This document shows positions 9,226-17,465 of a stretch of 64,000 bases of DNA, one piece after another; position 1 is the stretch's first letter, and each line of letters starts with the position of its first letter. Below the pieces are notes generated by a model that did no database searches, was not told the origin of the DNA, and saw nothing but the letters and a program-made list of their open reading frames with translations. Source of the stretch: Aristaeella lactis. Lineage in GTDB: Bacteria > Bacillota > Clostridia > Christensenellales > Aristaeellaceae. A program made the translations under genes and the position numbers. The DNA is taken from NCBI RefSeq assembly GCF_018118585.1, contig NZ_CP069421.1, positions 744,001 to 808,000 on the forward strand, read 5' to 3'.

Positions 9226-10476
9226 ATGAAAGATATCAAAAACCTGATTCAGGAAGCGGAGGAAGCACTGAAAACTGCTTTCGAAGAGATAGACAAAAAT
9301 GAAGAAGCCAGAACCCGGCAGATTCTGGATATCTTCCGGAATGAAGGAGTGAGCTACAGGCATTTTGCTCCTACCACCGGATACGGATATGATGATATCG
9401 GCAGGGATACGCTTGAAAGGATTTACGCAGCCGTTTTCCATACAGAAGCCGCGCTGATGAGGCCGCATGTTGCCAGCGGTACCGCGGCGCTGAGCCTGAC
9501 CCTGTTCGGAATGACCAGACCGGGAGAAAAGATCATCAGCGCGACAGGCATGCCTTATGATACGCTTCTTGGGGTGATCGGCACAGGAGAGGGTTCGCAG
9601 CCGGGTTCCCTGAAGGAAATGGGTGTGGATTTCGAATGCGTTGAACTGAAAGACGGCGAAATCGATGCTGAGGCAGTGGAACGGGCCATTACACCCAACA
9701 CTTCGCTGGTCATCGCACAGAGAAGCCGGGGTTATGCCTGGAGGCCCAGCCTGTTTCCGGAACAGTTTGCCGATCTGGCGGATATGATTCACAGCAGGCA
9801 TCCCGGTGTTGCCCTGATGGTTGACAACTGTTACGGAGAGTTTGTCTGCGGCAAAGAGCCGACGGATTACGGTGCTGACCTTTGCGTCGGCAGCCTGATC
9901 AAGAATCCGGGCGGCGGTATTGCTCCCACAGGCGGATATGTTGCCGGAAAGAAAGACATGGTGGATCGGATTGCGGGGCGTCTGACGGCTCCCGGACTGG
10001 GAAGGGAACTTGGTTCCTATGCGGCGTCGTATCGTCCGTTTTACCAGGGACTGTTCATGGCACCGCACACAGTAGCCCAGGCGCTGAAGACAGCATTGCT
10101 GGCATCCAGGCTGTTTGAGAATCTGGGTATGGAGTCTTCACCCTCTTCCGCAGAACGCCGTGCGGATATTATCCAGGCCATCAAAATGCAGTCTCCGGAG
10201 AGGCTTGTCGCGTTCTGCCAGGGAATTCAGACAGCCAGCCCGGTGGACAGTATGGCTATGCCGGAACCATGGGACATGCCCGGATATGATGATCAGGTTG
10301 TCATGGCGGCCGGAACATTTGTGGCCGGCGCCAGCATAGAACTGAGCGCGGACGGCCCCATAAGGCCTCCTTATACAGCGTTTATGCAGGGCGGCCTGAC
10401 CTATACGCACGGGAAAATTGCCCTTGCGGAAGCACTGAAAAGAATGATCAGCACCGGTGCGCTAAAAGTACCGTAA
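9226..10476 (+). CDS. ynbB: PLP-dependent protein of the methionine gamma-lyase / YnbB (aluminium resistance) family
   Basis: A 416-residue fold-type I PLP enzyme of the PF06838 family, often annotated methionine gamma-lyase-like or aluminium resistance protein. The probable PLP lysine is K226 in GSLIKNPGGG, and GGxAPTGGYVAG is also characteristic. The ATG at 9226 is chosen because GAGGAGG at 9214-9220 precedes it and it starts just after the miaA stop; an upstream in-frame start would overlap miaA by 29 bases. Bacillus also has ynbB next to the miaA/hfq region. The true substrate is not established for most members. Confidence 0.88.
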   Translation: MKDIKNLIQEAEEALKTAFEEIDKNEEARTRQILDIFRNEGVSYRHFAPTTGYGYDDIGRDTLERIYAAVFHTEAALMRPHVASGTAALSLTLFGMTRPGEKIISATGMPYDTLLGVIGTGEGSQPGSLKEMGVDFECVELKDGEIDAEAVERAITPNTSLVIAQRSRGYAWRPSLFPEQFADLADMIHSRHPGVALMVDNCYGEFVCGKEPTDYGADLCVGSLIKNPGGGIAPTGGYVAGKKDMVDRIAGRLTAPGLGRELGSYAASYRPFYQGLFMAPHTVAQALKTALLASRLFENLGMESSPSSAERRADIIQAIKMQSPERLVAFCQGIQTASPVDSMAMPEPWDMPGYDDQVVMAAGTFVAGASIELSADGPIRPPYTAFMQGGLTYTHGKIALAEALKRMISTGALKVP

Positions 10477-10479
10477 TTC

Positions 10480-10508
10480 TTGACAATAACGGGCATGAAA
10501 CATATAAT
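10480..10508 (+). promoter_or_regulatory. Consensus sigma-A promoter for the transketolase genes
   Basis: A perfect TTGACA at 10480-10485 and a perfect TATAAT at 10503-10508 are separated by exactly 17 bases, about 48 bases upstream of the start codon. It is one of the two protein-gene promoters seen here that match consensus at all 12 positions, so high expression is expected. Confidence 0.88.
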
Positions 10509-10555
10509 ATTTTAATGTTGAGCATAAAGCAATTCACTTGATCGGAGGGACGGAA

Positions 10556-11368
10556 ATGGATATTCAGACTCTGGAAAAATATGCACGGCAGGTGAGGAGA
10601 GATATCATCATCATGACCGCTGCTGCAGGCGCGGGACATCCCGGCGGATCCCTTTCCAGCACGGAAGCAATGGTCGCGCTTTACTTTGATGTAATGAATG
10701 TTGATCCCAAGGATGACAAAAACCCCAATCGCGACAGATTCGTCCTCTCCAAAGGACATTCCGCTCCCGCCCTTTACGGCACACTTTGCGAACGCGGCTT
10801 TTTCGGCCGTGAGGAGTTTGATCATTTCCGCCAGCTTCATGGTATTCTCCAGGGACATCCGGACACAAAAAAGTGCCCCGGTGTTGATGCGTCAACCGGT
10901 TCCCTCGGACAGGGTATCTCCATTGCTGTCGGTATGGCCCTTGGCGCGAAGCATACCGGAAACAAATGCCATGTCTACACGATCATCGGTGACGGTGAAA
11001 GCCAGGAAGGCCTCGTATGGGAAGCCAGCATGGCTGCGGCTCATTACAAACTGGACAACCTGACTGTCATCCTGGACCATAACGGTCTTCAGATCGATGG
11101 TACAAATGATGAAGTTATGAGCCTTGGCGATATTAAAGCAAAGGCCGTTGCTTTCGGTTATGATGTAATCGAAGTGGCTGACGGAAACGATATGAAGCAG
11201 GTTGTGGACGCGCTTCATGCGCCTGCCTGCCCCGGAAAACCCAGGTACATTATCCTCAATACGCTCAAGGGCAAAGGCGTCAGCTTCATGGAAGGCCAGG
11301 TGGGCTGGCACGGAAAAGCACCGAACGCTGAACAGGCCGCTCAGGCACTGAAGGAATTGGAGGGCTGA
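10556..11368 (+). CDS. Transketolase, N-terminal (thiamine diphosphate-binding) subunit
   Basis: A 270-residue subunit corresponding to the first half of transketolase. It carries the ThDP/magnesium motif GDGESQEG with downstream DHNGLQIDG, plus SKGHSAPALYG and GSLGQGIS. The ATG at 10556 follows GGAGGG at good spacing; a TTG 18 bases upstream is in frame but has no such site. The second half is a separate gene four bases downstream. Together they make the two-carbon transferase of the pentose phosphate pathway. Split transketolases are common in Clostridia and archaea. Confidence 0.95.
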   Translation: MDIQTLEKYARQVRRDIIIMTAAAGAGHPGGSLSSTEAMVALYFDVMNVDPKDDKNPNRDRFVLSKGHSAPALYGTLCERGFFGREEFDHFRQLHGILQGHPDTKKCPGVDASTGSLGQGISIAVGMALGAKHTGNKCHVYTIIGDGESQEGLVWEASMAAAHYKLDNLTVILDHNGLQIDGTNDEVMSLGDIKAKAVAFGYDVIEVADGNDMKQVVDALHAPACPGKPRYIILNTLKGKGVSFMEGQVGWHGKAPNAEQAAQALKELEG

Positions 11369-11372
11369 AACA

Positions 11373-12290
11373 ATGGAAAAGAAAGCAGTACGTGTTGCCT
11401 ATGGTGAGGCCCTTGTCAAACTGGGCGAAGAAAATGAAAAGGTTGTTGTGCTTGATGCTGACCTTGCCGGCGCAACCATGACAAACGGTTTTAAGAAAGC
11501 TTACCCGAACCGGTTTTATGACTGCGGTATTGCGGAAGCCAATATGGTTGATGTTGCCGCCGGTATGAGTACCATGGGACTGATCCCGTTCTGTTCCACC
11601 TTTGCGGTGTTCGCCGGCCGCAACTACGATCAGATCCGTAACGGCGTCTGCTATCCCAAATTCAATGTCAAGTTCGGATTCAGCCATGCCGGAATCACAC
11701 TTGGTGAAGACGGCGGAAGCCACCAGGCCATTGAAGATATCGCGCTGATGCGTGTTCTTCCCGGTATGACAGTCTTCGTCCCCTCTGATGCCAACGAGTG
11801 CTATCAGTGCGTTGAAGCTGCCGCGAAGATCGAAGGACCGGTTTACATCCGTACCGCCCGTCTGGCGACTCCCGTTTATGATCCCAGGCCCTTTACCGTT
11901 GGCAAAGGCGTCGTGATCCGTGACGGCAGCGACTGCGCGATTTTTACTTGCGGAATCATGCTCGAGCACGTGATTGAAGCCGCGGATATCCTTGCTGAAA
12001 AAGGCGTGAATGCGGCTGTTGTTTCATTCCATACACTGAAGCCTTTCGACGAGGAACTGGCACTGCAGTACACGGCCAAGTGCAGAAAGGTATTTACGGT
12101 GGAAGAACATTCTGTGATCGGCGGACTCGGAGATGCGGTTGCCTCCGCTATTATCGGAAACGGTGTTGAAAAATTCCTGAAGATTGGTATCAATGATGTT
12201 TTCGGACAAAGCGGCAAACCTGCTGACCTGCTCAGGGAATATGAGCTGACTGGTCCCCAGATTGCTGAAAAGATCCTGAAAAATCTGTAA
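11373..12290 (+). CDS. Transketolase, C-terminal (pyrimidine-binding) subunit
   Basis: A 305-residue second half of the split transketolase, containing the pyrimidine-binding and C-terminal domains. The family stretches DCGIAEANMVDVAAGM and SHAGITLGEDGGSHQ are clear, with the conserved glutamate that activates the ThDP aminopyrimidine in the IAEANM region. It begins four bases after its partner and ends just before a hairpin terminator, so the two genes form a compact transcription unit. Confidence 0.95.
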   Translation: MEKKAVRVAYGEALVKLGEENEKVVVLDADLAGATMTNGFKKAYPNRFYDCGIAEANMVDVAAGMSTMGLIPFCSTFAVFAGRNYDQIRNGVCYPKFNVKFGFSHAGITLGEDGGSHQAIEDIALMRVLPGMTVFVPSDANECYQCVEAAAKIEGPVYIRTARLATPVYDPRPFTVGKGVVIRDGSDCAIFTCGIMLEHVIEAADILAEKGVNAAVVSFHTLKPFDEELALQYTAKCRKVFTVEEHSVIGGLGDAVASAIIGNGVEKFLKIGINDVFGQSGKPADLLREYELTGPQIAEKILKNL

Positions 12291-12298
12291 TGTTATTT

Positions 12299-12340
12299 CC
12301 CCCTTTCCTGCACGCTGTTCCAGCTGCGGAAAGGGGGTTT
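12299..12340 (+). terminator. Intrinsic terminator after the transketolase genes
   Basis: A perfect 10-bp stem (CCCCCTTTCC at 12299-12308, GGAAAGGGGG at 12328-12337) encloses a 19-base loop and is followed by a short TTT. The weak U-tract suggests some read-through. Confidence 0.7.
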
Positions 12341-12374
12341 CTGCAAAGAAATGAAGAAGGCCGGGTGATGGAAT

Positions 12375-13244
12375 GTGTTCTATGCATTTATCGTGAATCC
12401 TGCCGCCGGTTCGGGTTTTGCACTCACGGCCATGCAAAAGCTTGAGGCAGTTCTGCAGGGAAAAAACATCGAATACCGGATATACAGGACTGAAAAACCC
12501 GGGCATGGTACGGAAATAGCGGCTGAATTGTCAGCGGATCAGGATGTACTTGCGGTTGTATCTGTCGGCGGAGACGGTACGGCAGGGGAGGTTGCCGCAG
12601 GCCTCACGGGAACCGGAAAACCCATGGGAATCATTCCGGCGGGGACAGGCAATGATTTTATCAAATCCGTCAATATTCCCAATGATCCGGACAAAGCCAT
12701 GGAAATCCTTCTTAACGGCAAACAGGACAGTATTGATACAGGTATTGTCAATGACCAGTTTTTCCTGAATGTATGCGGAACAGGTTTTGATGTGACTGTA
12801 CTGGATTATGCTGAAGCTGAAAAAAAGAAATACCGTGGATTAACCCCTTACCTTTTTGGACTGATAAAGGCTATTTTCCACTACAGAAGCGTCAGACTAA
12901 ACCTGATTGCAGACGGGGAACAGGAAGAAGGACAGTTCCTTATATGTTCCGTAGCGAACGGGCGTTTTATCGGCGGAGGGATTCCGATCTGTCCCAAGGC
13001 GGATATTGGTGACGGTTTGCTGGACCTGGTTCTGATCAGGGATGTTCACAGATGGCAGATCCCCTTCTACCTTCCGGGGCTGATGCTCTCCAGGGACCTC
13101 AAGTTCCGGATCACGCGTCACAGGAGAGTATCCGAAGTGATTGTTGAAGGTAAAGATCTTCGCATCAATATAGACGGGGATATTGTTTCCATGTCCCGTG
13201 CGGATTTCCGCATTAATCCGGGCTCGATTATCCTGATCCACTGA
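12375..13244 (+). CDS. Diacylglycerol kinase-family lipid kinase (YegS/BmrU/DgkB-like)
   Basis: A 289-residue DAGK-catalytic-family protein. The nucleotide-binding signature GGDGTAGEV and the downstream PAGTGNDF are present, as is the C-terminal DLRINIDGD region. The family phosphorylates diacylglycerol or related lipids at the membrane face, recycling diacylglycerol from lipoteichoic acid synthesis. The start is a GTG at 12375, because an in-frame TGA lies three codons upstream and no ATG is available. The only Shine-Dalgarno-like stretch (GAAGAAGG) is rather far away. The exact lipid substrate cannot be told. Confidence 0.88.
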   Translation: MFYAFIVNPAAGSGFALTAMQKLEAVLQGKNIEYRIYRTEKPGHGTEIAAELSADQDVLAVVSVGGDGTAGEVAAGLTGTGKPMGIIPAGTGNDFIKSVNIPNDPDKAMEILLNGKQDSIDTGIVNDQFFLNVCGTGFDVTVLDYAEAEKKKYRGLTPYLFGLIKAIFHYRSVRLNLIADGEQEEGQFLICSVANGRFIGGGIPICPKADIGDGLLDLVLIRDVHRWQIPFYLPGLMLSRDLKFRITRHRRVSEVIVEGKDLRINIDGDIVSMSRADFRINPGSIILIH

Positions 13245-13290
13245 TCGGATACAGGTGATCAGGGCCCATAACCCTAAGGAGGATGACAAA

Positions 13291-13842
13291 ATGGCAGACA
13301 AACTGGATATTCGCGACAGGGCGAAGGCGCTCTGGCTGAGAGGCATGAAAGCTGTCGGAAATACAGCTGCCAGTATTGCCAATAACACCCGCTACAAAGT
13401 TGACGAAGTGACCATCCAGAACCGGCGCAGGGAGGTTCTCGGCGACCTGGCAAACAAAGCTTATGCCCTGTGGCTGAAGGGAGAATCTTTTCCACAGCCG
13501 ATGGTCAGGATGCTGGAGGAAATGAAAAAGCTGGATGAACAGCTTAATGATATGAGAGCGGAAAGATATGCTGCTTCCATGAGCATTAAAGAATCCGGAG
13601 CGTCTCAGGACAGTGAGTGGAACATAACGAACGATCCCGGCAGTGAAGATACAGCGGAGGATGATCCGGCTGATTTTCCGGCTGAACAGTCTCCTGTATG
13701 TACAGAGATCAATGAATTGTTCGATAATACCTCTTCCGTTGGGAAAATGGCTGAAAAAGTAAACAGTACGCTGAACCAGATGAGTGAATCCATAAAAAAG
13801 TTTCCGGCTAATGAAGAAGAAACGGAGAAAAGGCAGGATTAA
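13291..13842 (+). CDS. Uncharacterised helical protein
   Basis: A 183-residue soluble protein I do not recognise. Residues 1-90 are basic, helical and suggest coiled coil (RDRAKALWLRGM, RRREVLGDLANKAYALWLKG, EEMKKLDEQLNDM), with two similar ALWL.G segments about 45 residues apart. The middle is acidic and probably disordered, and the tail is helical. There is no signal peptide or membrane span. The start at 13291 follows AAGGAGG; an in-frame GTG 36 bases earlier lacks a site. It lies between the lipid kinase and a membrane protein. Confidence 0.7.
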   Translation: MADKLDIRDRAKALWLRGMKAVGNTAASIANNTRYKVDEVTIQNRRREVLGDLANKAYALWLKGESFPQPMVRMLEEMKKLDEQLNDMRAERYAASMSIKESGASQDSEWNITNDPGSEDTAEDDPADFPAEQSPVCTEINELFDNTSSVGKMAEKVNSTLNQMSESIKKFPANEEETEKRQD

Positions 13843-13849
13843 CTTTGGA

Positions 13850-14449
13850 ATGAAAGTACGGATCATCATTTTATCTGTCATCTGTATGTTGATACTGTGC
13901 TTTACAGCGGCATACAGTGAAGAATATGCCGCTGTTCAAATAGAAACAGGAGAAGAATGGTCCTGGGATCCGGGAAACTATAACCTGTTCAGCGGTACTA
14001 TGCAATTATCCCCTTATACAGGTCAGGAACTGACAATCAATATGACAACAAACCTGATTTACGGGGATGATGAAGACCATAACCCGCTTTTTACAGTGGT
14101 TGACGGAAAAAGGATCCCGATGAGGCAGCAGAGCAGCAGCACGGTTTTCACGCCCGGCGGGGAATCGTCCATGCTGGCTTTTTCAGGGAGCATTAAGCTT
14201 CCGGAAAAAGAACATGTGAAACACATCGAGTTTCAGTTCCGGATCCTTGACAATACCGGCAGGGAACTGACGCGCATCACCGATGAAGTCAGCGTGCGGG
14301 ACAATGATACAGCAGCTGCCGCAGGTTCGTTTTACATATCGTGGAATATCGGGCGTATTACCATCATTGCCGGGACAGCAGCCATTATCATCTGGGCGGT
14401 TGTTCTTCTCAGAAGCCTGATTATACGCAAAAAGGAAAGAAACCTGTAA
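13850..14449 (+). CDS. Uncharacterised exported, membrane-anchored protein
   Basis: About 199 residues from the ATG at 13850, eight bases after the previous gene. An in-frame ATG at 13811 would add 13 basic residues and overlap the previous gene by 32 bases. An N-terminal hydrophobic stretch (IIILSVICMLILCFTAAYS) looks like a signal peptide. The body is beta-rich and extracellular in character, and one membrane helix near the C-terminus (ITIIAGTAAIIIWAVVLL) is followed by basic residues. The topology suggests a type I protein with its body outside the cell. No family is recognised. Confidence 0.65.
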   Translation: MKVRIIILSVICMLILCFTAAYSEEYAAVQIETGEEWSWDPGNYNLFSGTMQLSPYTGQELTINMTTNLIYGDDEDHNPLFTVVDGKRIPMRQQSSSTVFTPGGESSMLAFSGSIKLPEKEHVKHIEFQFRILDNTGRELTRITDEVSVRDNDTAAAAGSFYISWNIGRITIIAGTAAIIIWAVVLLRSLIIRKKERNL

Positions 14450-14560
14450 TGTCCGCAGCTTTTCAGGAAACAAAGCGTCCGGCATTCCGTACCGGAACAG
14501 CGGAATAACAATACGCGCTGTATTCATGAAGATGTCAGACCCGTACAAAAGGTATAAAAG

Positions 14561-14935
14561 ATGGCTGAGCATTTAAAGCGGAACCTGGGGATAGTGCTGG
14601 TTATCATCAGCGTATTTCTCTGCGCAGCTGCGGCCCTGTCCTCCCGGAAGGGAATCAGTGACAGATATCGCAGCGGATCCGGACAGGTATTCTCTCCTGA
14701 GACAGTCAAAGAGGAACAGCAGGGTCCGGTTTCGGTCAATACAGCCGAAAAAGAAGAACTGACAGAATTATACGGCGTCGGGGAAACAATTGCGGAAATG
14801 ATCATTGCCGAACGAAGGCAAAACGGTCCGTATTATTATCCGGAGGATCTGGAAGCAGTGAGAGGAATCGGTCCTGCCACATTGCTGAAGTTTCGCTCCA
14901 TGATCAATCTGTCACAGGATGAAAGCGAGGAATAG
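14561..14935 (+). CDS. ComEA-like helix-hairpin-helix protein
   Basis: A 124-residue protein with an N-terminal membrane anchor (about 9-27), a short linker and a ComEA-type tandem helix-hairpin-helix region from residue 57 (VNTAEKEELTELYGVGETIAEMII, then VRGIGPATLLKF). ComEA is the membrane DNA receptor in natural transformation, so a DNA-binding role at the membrane is plausible. No other competence genes are in this window. The stop lies one base before the dnaX start. Confidence 0.85.
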   Translation: MAEHLKRNLGIVLVIISVFLCAAAALSSRKGISDRYRSGSGQVFSPETVKEEQQGPVSVNTAEKEELTELYGVGETIAEMIIAERRQNGPYYYPEDLEAVRGIGPATLLKFRSMINLSQDESEE

Positions 14936-14936
14936 C

Positions 14937-16571
14937 ATGGCATATCAGGCGCTTTACCGGGAGTGGAGACCGAAGGATTTCTCCCATGTTGTCGGGCAGA
15001 AAGCGATTATGGAAACGCTTCGCAACCAGGTGATCAACCGGAGAATTGCCCATGCCTATCTTTTCTGCGGATCCAGAGGAACAGGCAAAACGTCAACAGC
15101 CAAGATCCTGGCGAAAGCCATCAATTGTCTTTCACCGGTAAACGGCGACCCGTGCGGAGTCTGTGAAAACTGCATGCGTACTGACCGGGAAGAAACCCTT
15201 GATGTAATTGAGATCGATGCCGCAAGCAATAACGGTGTTGATGAAATGCGTGATCTCAGGGACACGGTTAAGTATCCTCCGCAGTACGGAAGCTATAAAG
15301 TATATATCATTGATGAAGTACATATGCTGTCCACTTCCGCGTTCAATGCTCTTCTGAAAACCCTGGAGGAGCCGCCGGCTCATATTGTATTCATTCTTGC
15401 CACCACTGAACCGCAGAAGCTTCCTGAGACCATTCTGAGCAGGTGCCAGCGGTTCGATTTTGGAAGGATTTCCATTCAGGACATTACCGGAAGACTGAAA
15501 GAGGCAGCTGACGGATGTTCTGCGGAAGTATCTGACGGCGCACTCATGCTGATCGCCAGGGCCGCGGAAGGCGGCATGCGCGACGCACTGAGCCTTCTGG
15601 ATATGTGCCTTGGATACAGTAACAAGGTGGATGAAAATCTGGTTCGAAGCATTCTGGGGACAAGCGATACTTCTTTCCTTTTCCGCTTCTGCGACGCGCT
15701 GGCGATGCAGGACGCGGGATGCGTATTTATGATGATCGACCAGCTGATGAAGGAAGGAAAAGATCCGGCCGTTTTCGCAAAAGATATATGCGGACATATC
15801 AGGGGACTGCTGATCGCCAAAACAAGCCCGGATGATCTGGCGGCGATCCTGAATATAACAGAAGAAGAAGCGAAGGAATACATACAGCACAGTGAGAACA
15901 TGACGTTCACAAGGCTGATCAGGATTCTTGATCTCTATATGAGCCTGGGAACGGAAATGAGGTATACGTCCTCTCCGCGTATGGCTCTTGAGAATATCAG
16001 CATCAAATGCTGTCTGAAAACGACGGAAACAGATGAACAGGCTTTATCCGACCGGATCACGGAGCTGGAGAACAGGATTGCGGAACTGACCCGTAAACTT
16101 GAAAACGGTTCTGTCAGCGTCAGGGTGGCAGCAGCAGAGCCGGGCCGAAACGAAACTGAAAAAACACCGACAGAAAAAAAGCAGGCAGCATCTTCCGTTA
16201 AACCGACAAAAAATGCACAGCCGGAAGACCCTGCTGTCTGGAAACAGTTTATGACAGTGATCCGGCAAAAAGATATGGCAGCATGGAGCTTCCTTTCCCA
16301 GGGAAGTCTTGTAAGCAGCCGGGACGGGCATTTCCGCTGGCAGGCAAACAGGAAGGAAGGAGAACAGCAGTTTATTGCGGTTTTGAATAATCCGGACAGA
16401 AAAAAGGTCATCTGTGACTGCCTGGCTGATATAACCGGACAGCAATGCATGTTCTCAGCCATCGAGAAAGATTCGGCAGTTTTGAACGATAACAGTGATG
16501 ATGCCTATCTTGAAACACTTTATGATACCTTCGGCAAAGGACCGGTCAATGTGGTTGATCAGATCAAATAA
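14937..16571 (+). CDS. dnaX: DNA polymerase III subunits gamma and tau
   Basis: The 544-residue tau form of the clamp-loader ATPase. Walker A GSRGTGKTS lies near residue 45, the zinc module is C-x8-C-x2-C-x2-C (residues 64-79), the DEVHML box and sensor region follow, and domain III ends near residue 365. The charged linker and C-terminal domain follow. The ATG at 14937 is chosen because it opens the family's conserved MAYQALYREWRP; an upstream in-frame ATG would overlap the ComEA-like gene. The linker contains a candidate -1 frameshift site that would give a shorter gamma of about 421 residues. Confidence 0.97.
   Translation: MAYQALYREWRPKDFSHVVGQKAIMETLRNQVINRRIAHAYLFCGSRGTGKTSTAKILAKAINCLSPVNGDPCGVCENCMRTDREETLDVIEIDAASNNGVDEMRDLRDTVKYPPQYGSYKVYIIDEVHMLSTSAFNALLKTLEEPPAHIVFILATTEPQKLPETILSRCQRFDFGRISIQDITGRLKEAADGCSAEVSDGALMLIARAAEGGMRDALSLLDMCLGYSNKVDENLVRSILGTSDTSFLFRFCDALAMQDAGCVFMMIDQLMKEGKDPAVFAKDICGHIRGLLIAKTSPDDLAAILNITEEEAKEYIQHSENMTFTRLIRILDLYMSLGTEMRYTSSPRMALENISIKCCLKTTETDEQALSDRITELENRIAELTRKLENGSVSVRVAAAEPGRNETEKTPTEKKQAASSVKPTKNAQPEDPAVWKQFMTVIRQKDMAAWSFLSQGSLVSSRDGHFRWQANRKEGEQQFIAVLNNPDRKKVICDCLADITGQQCMFSAIEKDSAVLNDNSDDAYLETLYDTFGKGPVNVVDQIK
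16175..16240 (+). promoter_or_regulatory. Candidate programmed -1 frameshift signal within dnaX
   Basis: The heptamer A_AAA_AAG at 16175-16181 is in the correct phase (codons GAA AAA AAG). After a -1 slip the frame reads Ala-Gly-Ser-Ile-Phe-Arg and stops at TAA 16199-16201. A stem pairs 16186-16197 with 16222-16236 (12 pairs with a three-base bulge, CCC), starting five bases after the heptamer. It can extend by four more pairs (16182-16185 with 16237-16240, one of them G-U). The loop is 24 bases. E. coli dnaX uses the same heptamer and the same spacing to its stem. No internal Shine-Dalgarno-like enhancer is obvious upstream. Confidence 0.7.
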
Positions 16572-16607
16572 AAAGGGAATCCGGCTATTGAGCCGGATTC
16601 CCTTTTT
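16571..16607. terminator. Bidirectional terminator between dnaX and yajC
   Basis: A perfect 16-bp inverted repeat (16571-16586 and 16591-16606) with a four-base ATTG loop, flanked by A's on the left and T's on the right. It can terminate both the rightward dnaX and the leftward yajC transcripts, which converge here. Confidence 0.92.
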
Positions 16608-16620
16608 GAACAGTGGATGA

Positions 16621-17013
16621 TCAGTTCAGTTCCTGAGCATCGTTTTCGATGGACACTTCCTCAACACTCCGGATGGCCCAGCGAGCAACAACCATCGAAA
16701 GGTTGTCTTTTCCGACGGACAGTGTGACGGTATCATCCTTCAGACCGGTGATGGTTCCGTAAATACCGCCGATGGTGCAGATGCGGTCTCCGGCTTTCAG
16801 GTTGTTAAGCATCTCTTTGACCTGTTTATCTTTTTTACGCTGCGGACGGATCAGCATAAACCAGAAAACAACAAAAATCAGGATAAGAGGCAGGAATGTG
16901 GTGGCCAGTGCGGCAACCATACTTCCCTGAGCGGCTTCACCTTCAGCAGCAGTAGCGGCAGCGGCAGCATCCTCCGCAACCGCGGAAGCAATTCCAAAGA
17001 TTTTTTCGACCAT
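16621..17013 (-). CDS. yajC: Preprotein translocase accessory subunit YajC
   Basis: A 130-residue single-pass membrane protein that associates with SecDF/SecYEG and YidC. An alanine-rich N-terminus precedes one membrane helix (about 35-53), then the family hallmark LIRPQRKKDKQVKEM and a small beta domain (GDRICTIGGIYGTITG). GAAAGGAG precedes the ATG. It is monocistronic, with its own promoter and a shared terminator. secD and secF are not in the window. Confidence 0.95.
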   Translation of the reverse strand: MVEKIFGIASAVAEDAAAAATAAEGEAAQGSMVAALATTFLPLILIFVVFWFMLIRPQRKKDKQVKEMLNNLKAGDRICTIGGIYGTITGLKDDTVTLSVGKDNLSMVVARWAIRSVEEVSIENDAQELN

Positions 17014-17049
17014 GACCCATAAACTCCTTTCGGACTCAAATATAGACGT

Positions 17050-17078
17050 ATTATATCAGAATAGATAACCGTATACAA
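17050..17078 (-). promoter_or_regulatory. Promoter for yajC
   Basis: Read on the minus strand: TTGTAT (plus 17073-17078), a 17-base spacer, and a perfect TATAAT (plus 17050-17055), about 37 bases upstream of the yajC start. Confidence 0.75.
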
Positions 17079-17104
17079 GACAGCAACACAAACAAAACAA
17101 GGCG

Positions 17105-17461
17105 TTATTTCAGGGTGCGTGTCGCGACAATATCCGATCCCGTATGAAGGATGTCGGGAATGATCACCTGCCCCAGGGAAACGGGGACGCTGATACATAC
17201 CTTGCTCAGTTCACCCATCACCGCAGGGATCATATCCTTCGGCACAGGCTTTGATGTTTTGACGGACAAAGGGATTGCGCTGCCGGATACAGGAATCACG
17301 GCTGTAACCATGCGTTCCGGCAGGGTACATTCCTGACGGGCATAAGCGGCTCCCCGGGGACAGGTGTTTCCGGAAACCGATTCGAACCCGCCGGTGTCCG
17401 ACAAAACAACAGTCATCCGGCATCCTACCGGACAGTTGATACAGGTTATACTCTGTTCCAT
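17105..17461 (-). CDS. DUF1667 cysteine-rich protein, third member of a GlpABC-like set
   Basis: A 118-residue DUF1667 protein. The N-terminus holds CINCPVGC and a later NTCPRGAAYARQE, so four to five cysteines could bind an iron-sulfur cluster. In Clostridia this family is almost always encoded with two flavoproteins resembling the anaerobic glycerol-3-phosphate dehydrogenase subunits, as here, where it starts four bases after the second one. It is probably the electron-transfer or cluster-bearing component; this is inference from context. Confidence 0.85.
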   Translation of the reverse strand: MEQSITCINCPVGCRMTVVLSDTGGFESVSGNTCPRGAAYARQECTLPERMVTAVIPVSGSAIPLSVKTSKPVPKDMIPAVMGELSKVCISVPVSLGQVIIPDILHTGSDIVATRTLK

Positions 17462-17465
17462 ACAA

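Noticed and set aside
7260-9239. 659-codon open frame on the minus strand opposite mutL and miaA
   Set aside because: It spans two genuine plus-strand genes with intact motifs and shows no protein-like signature.
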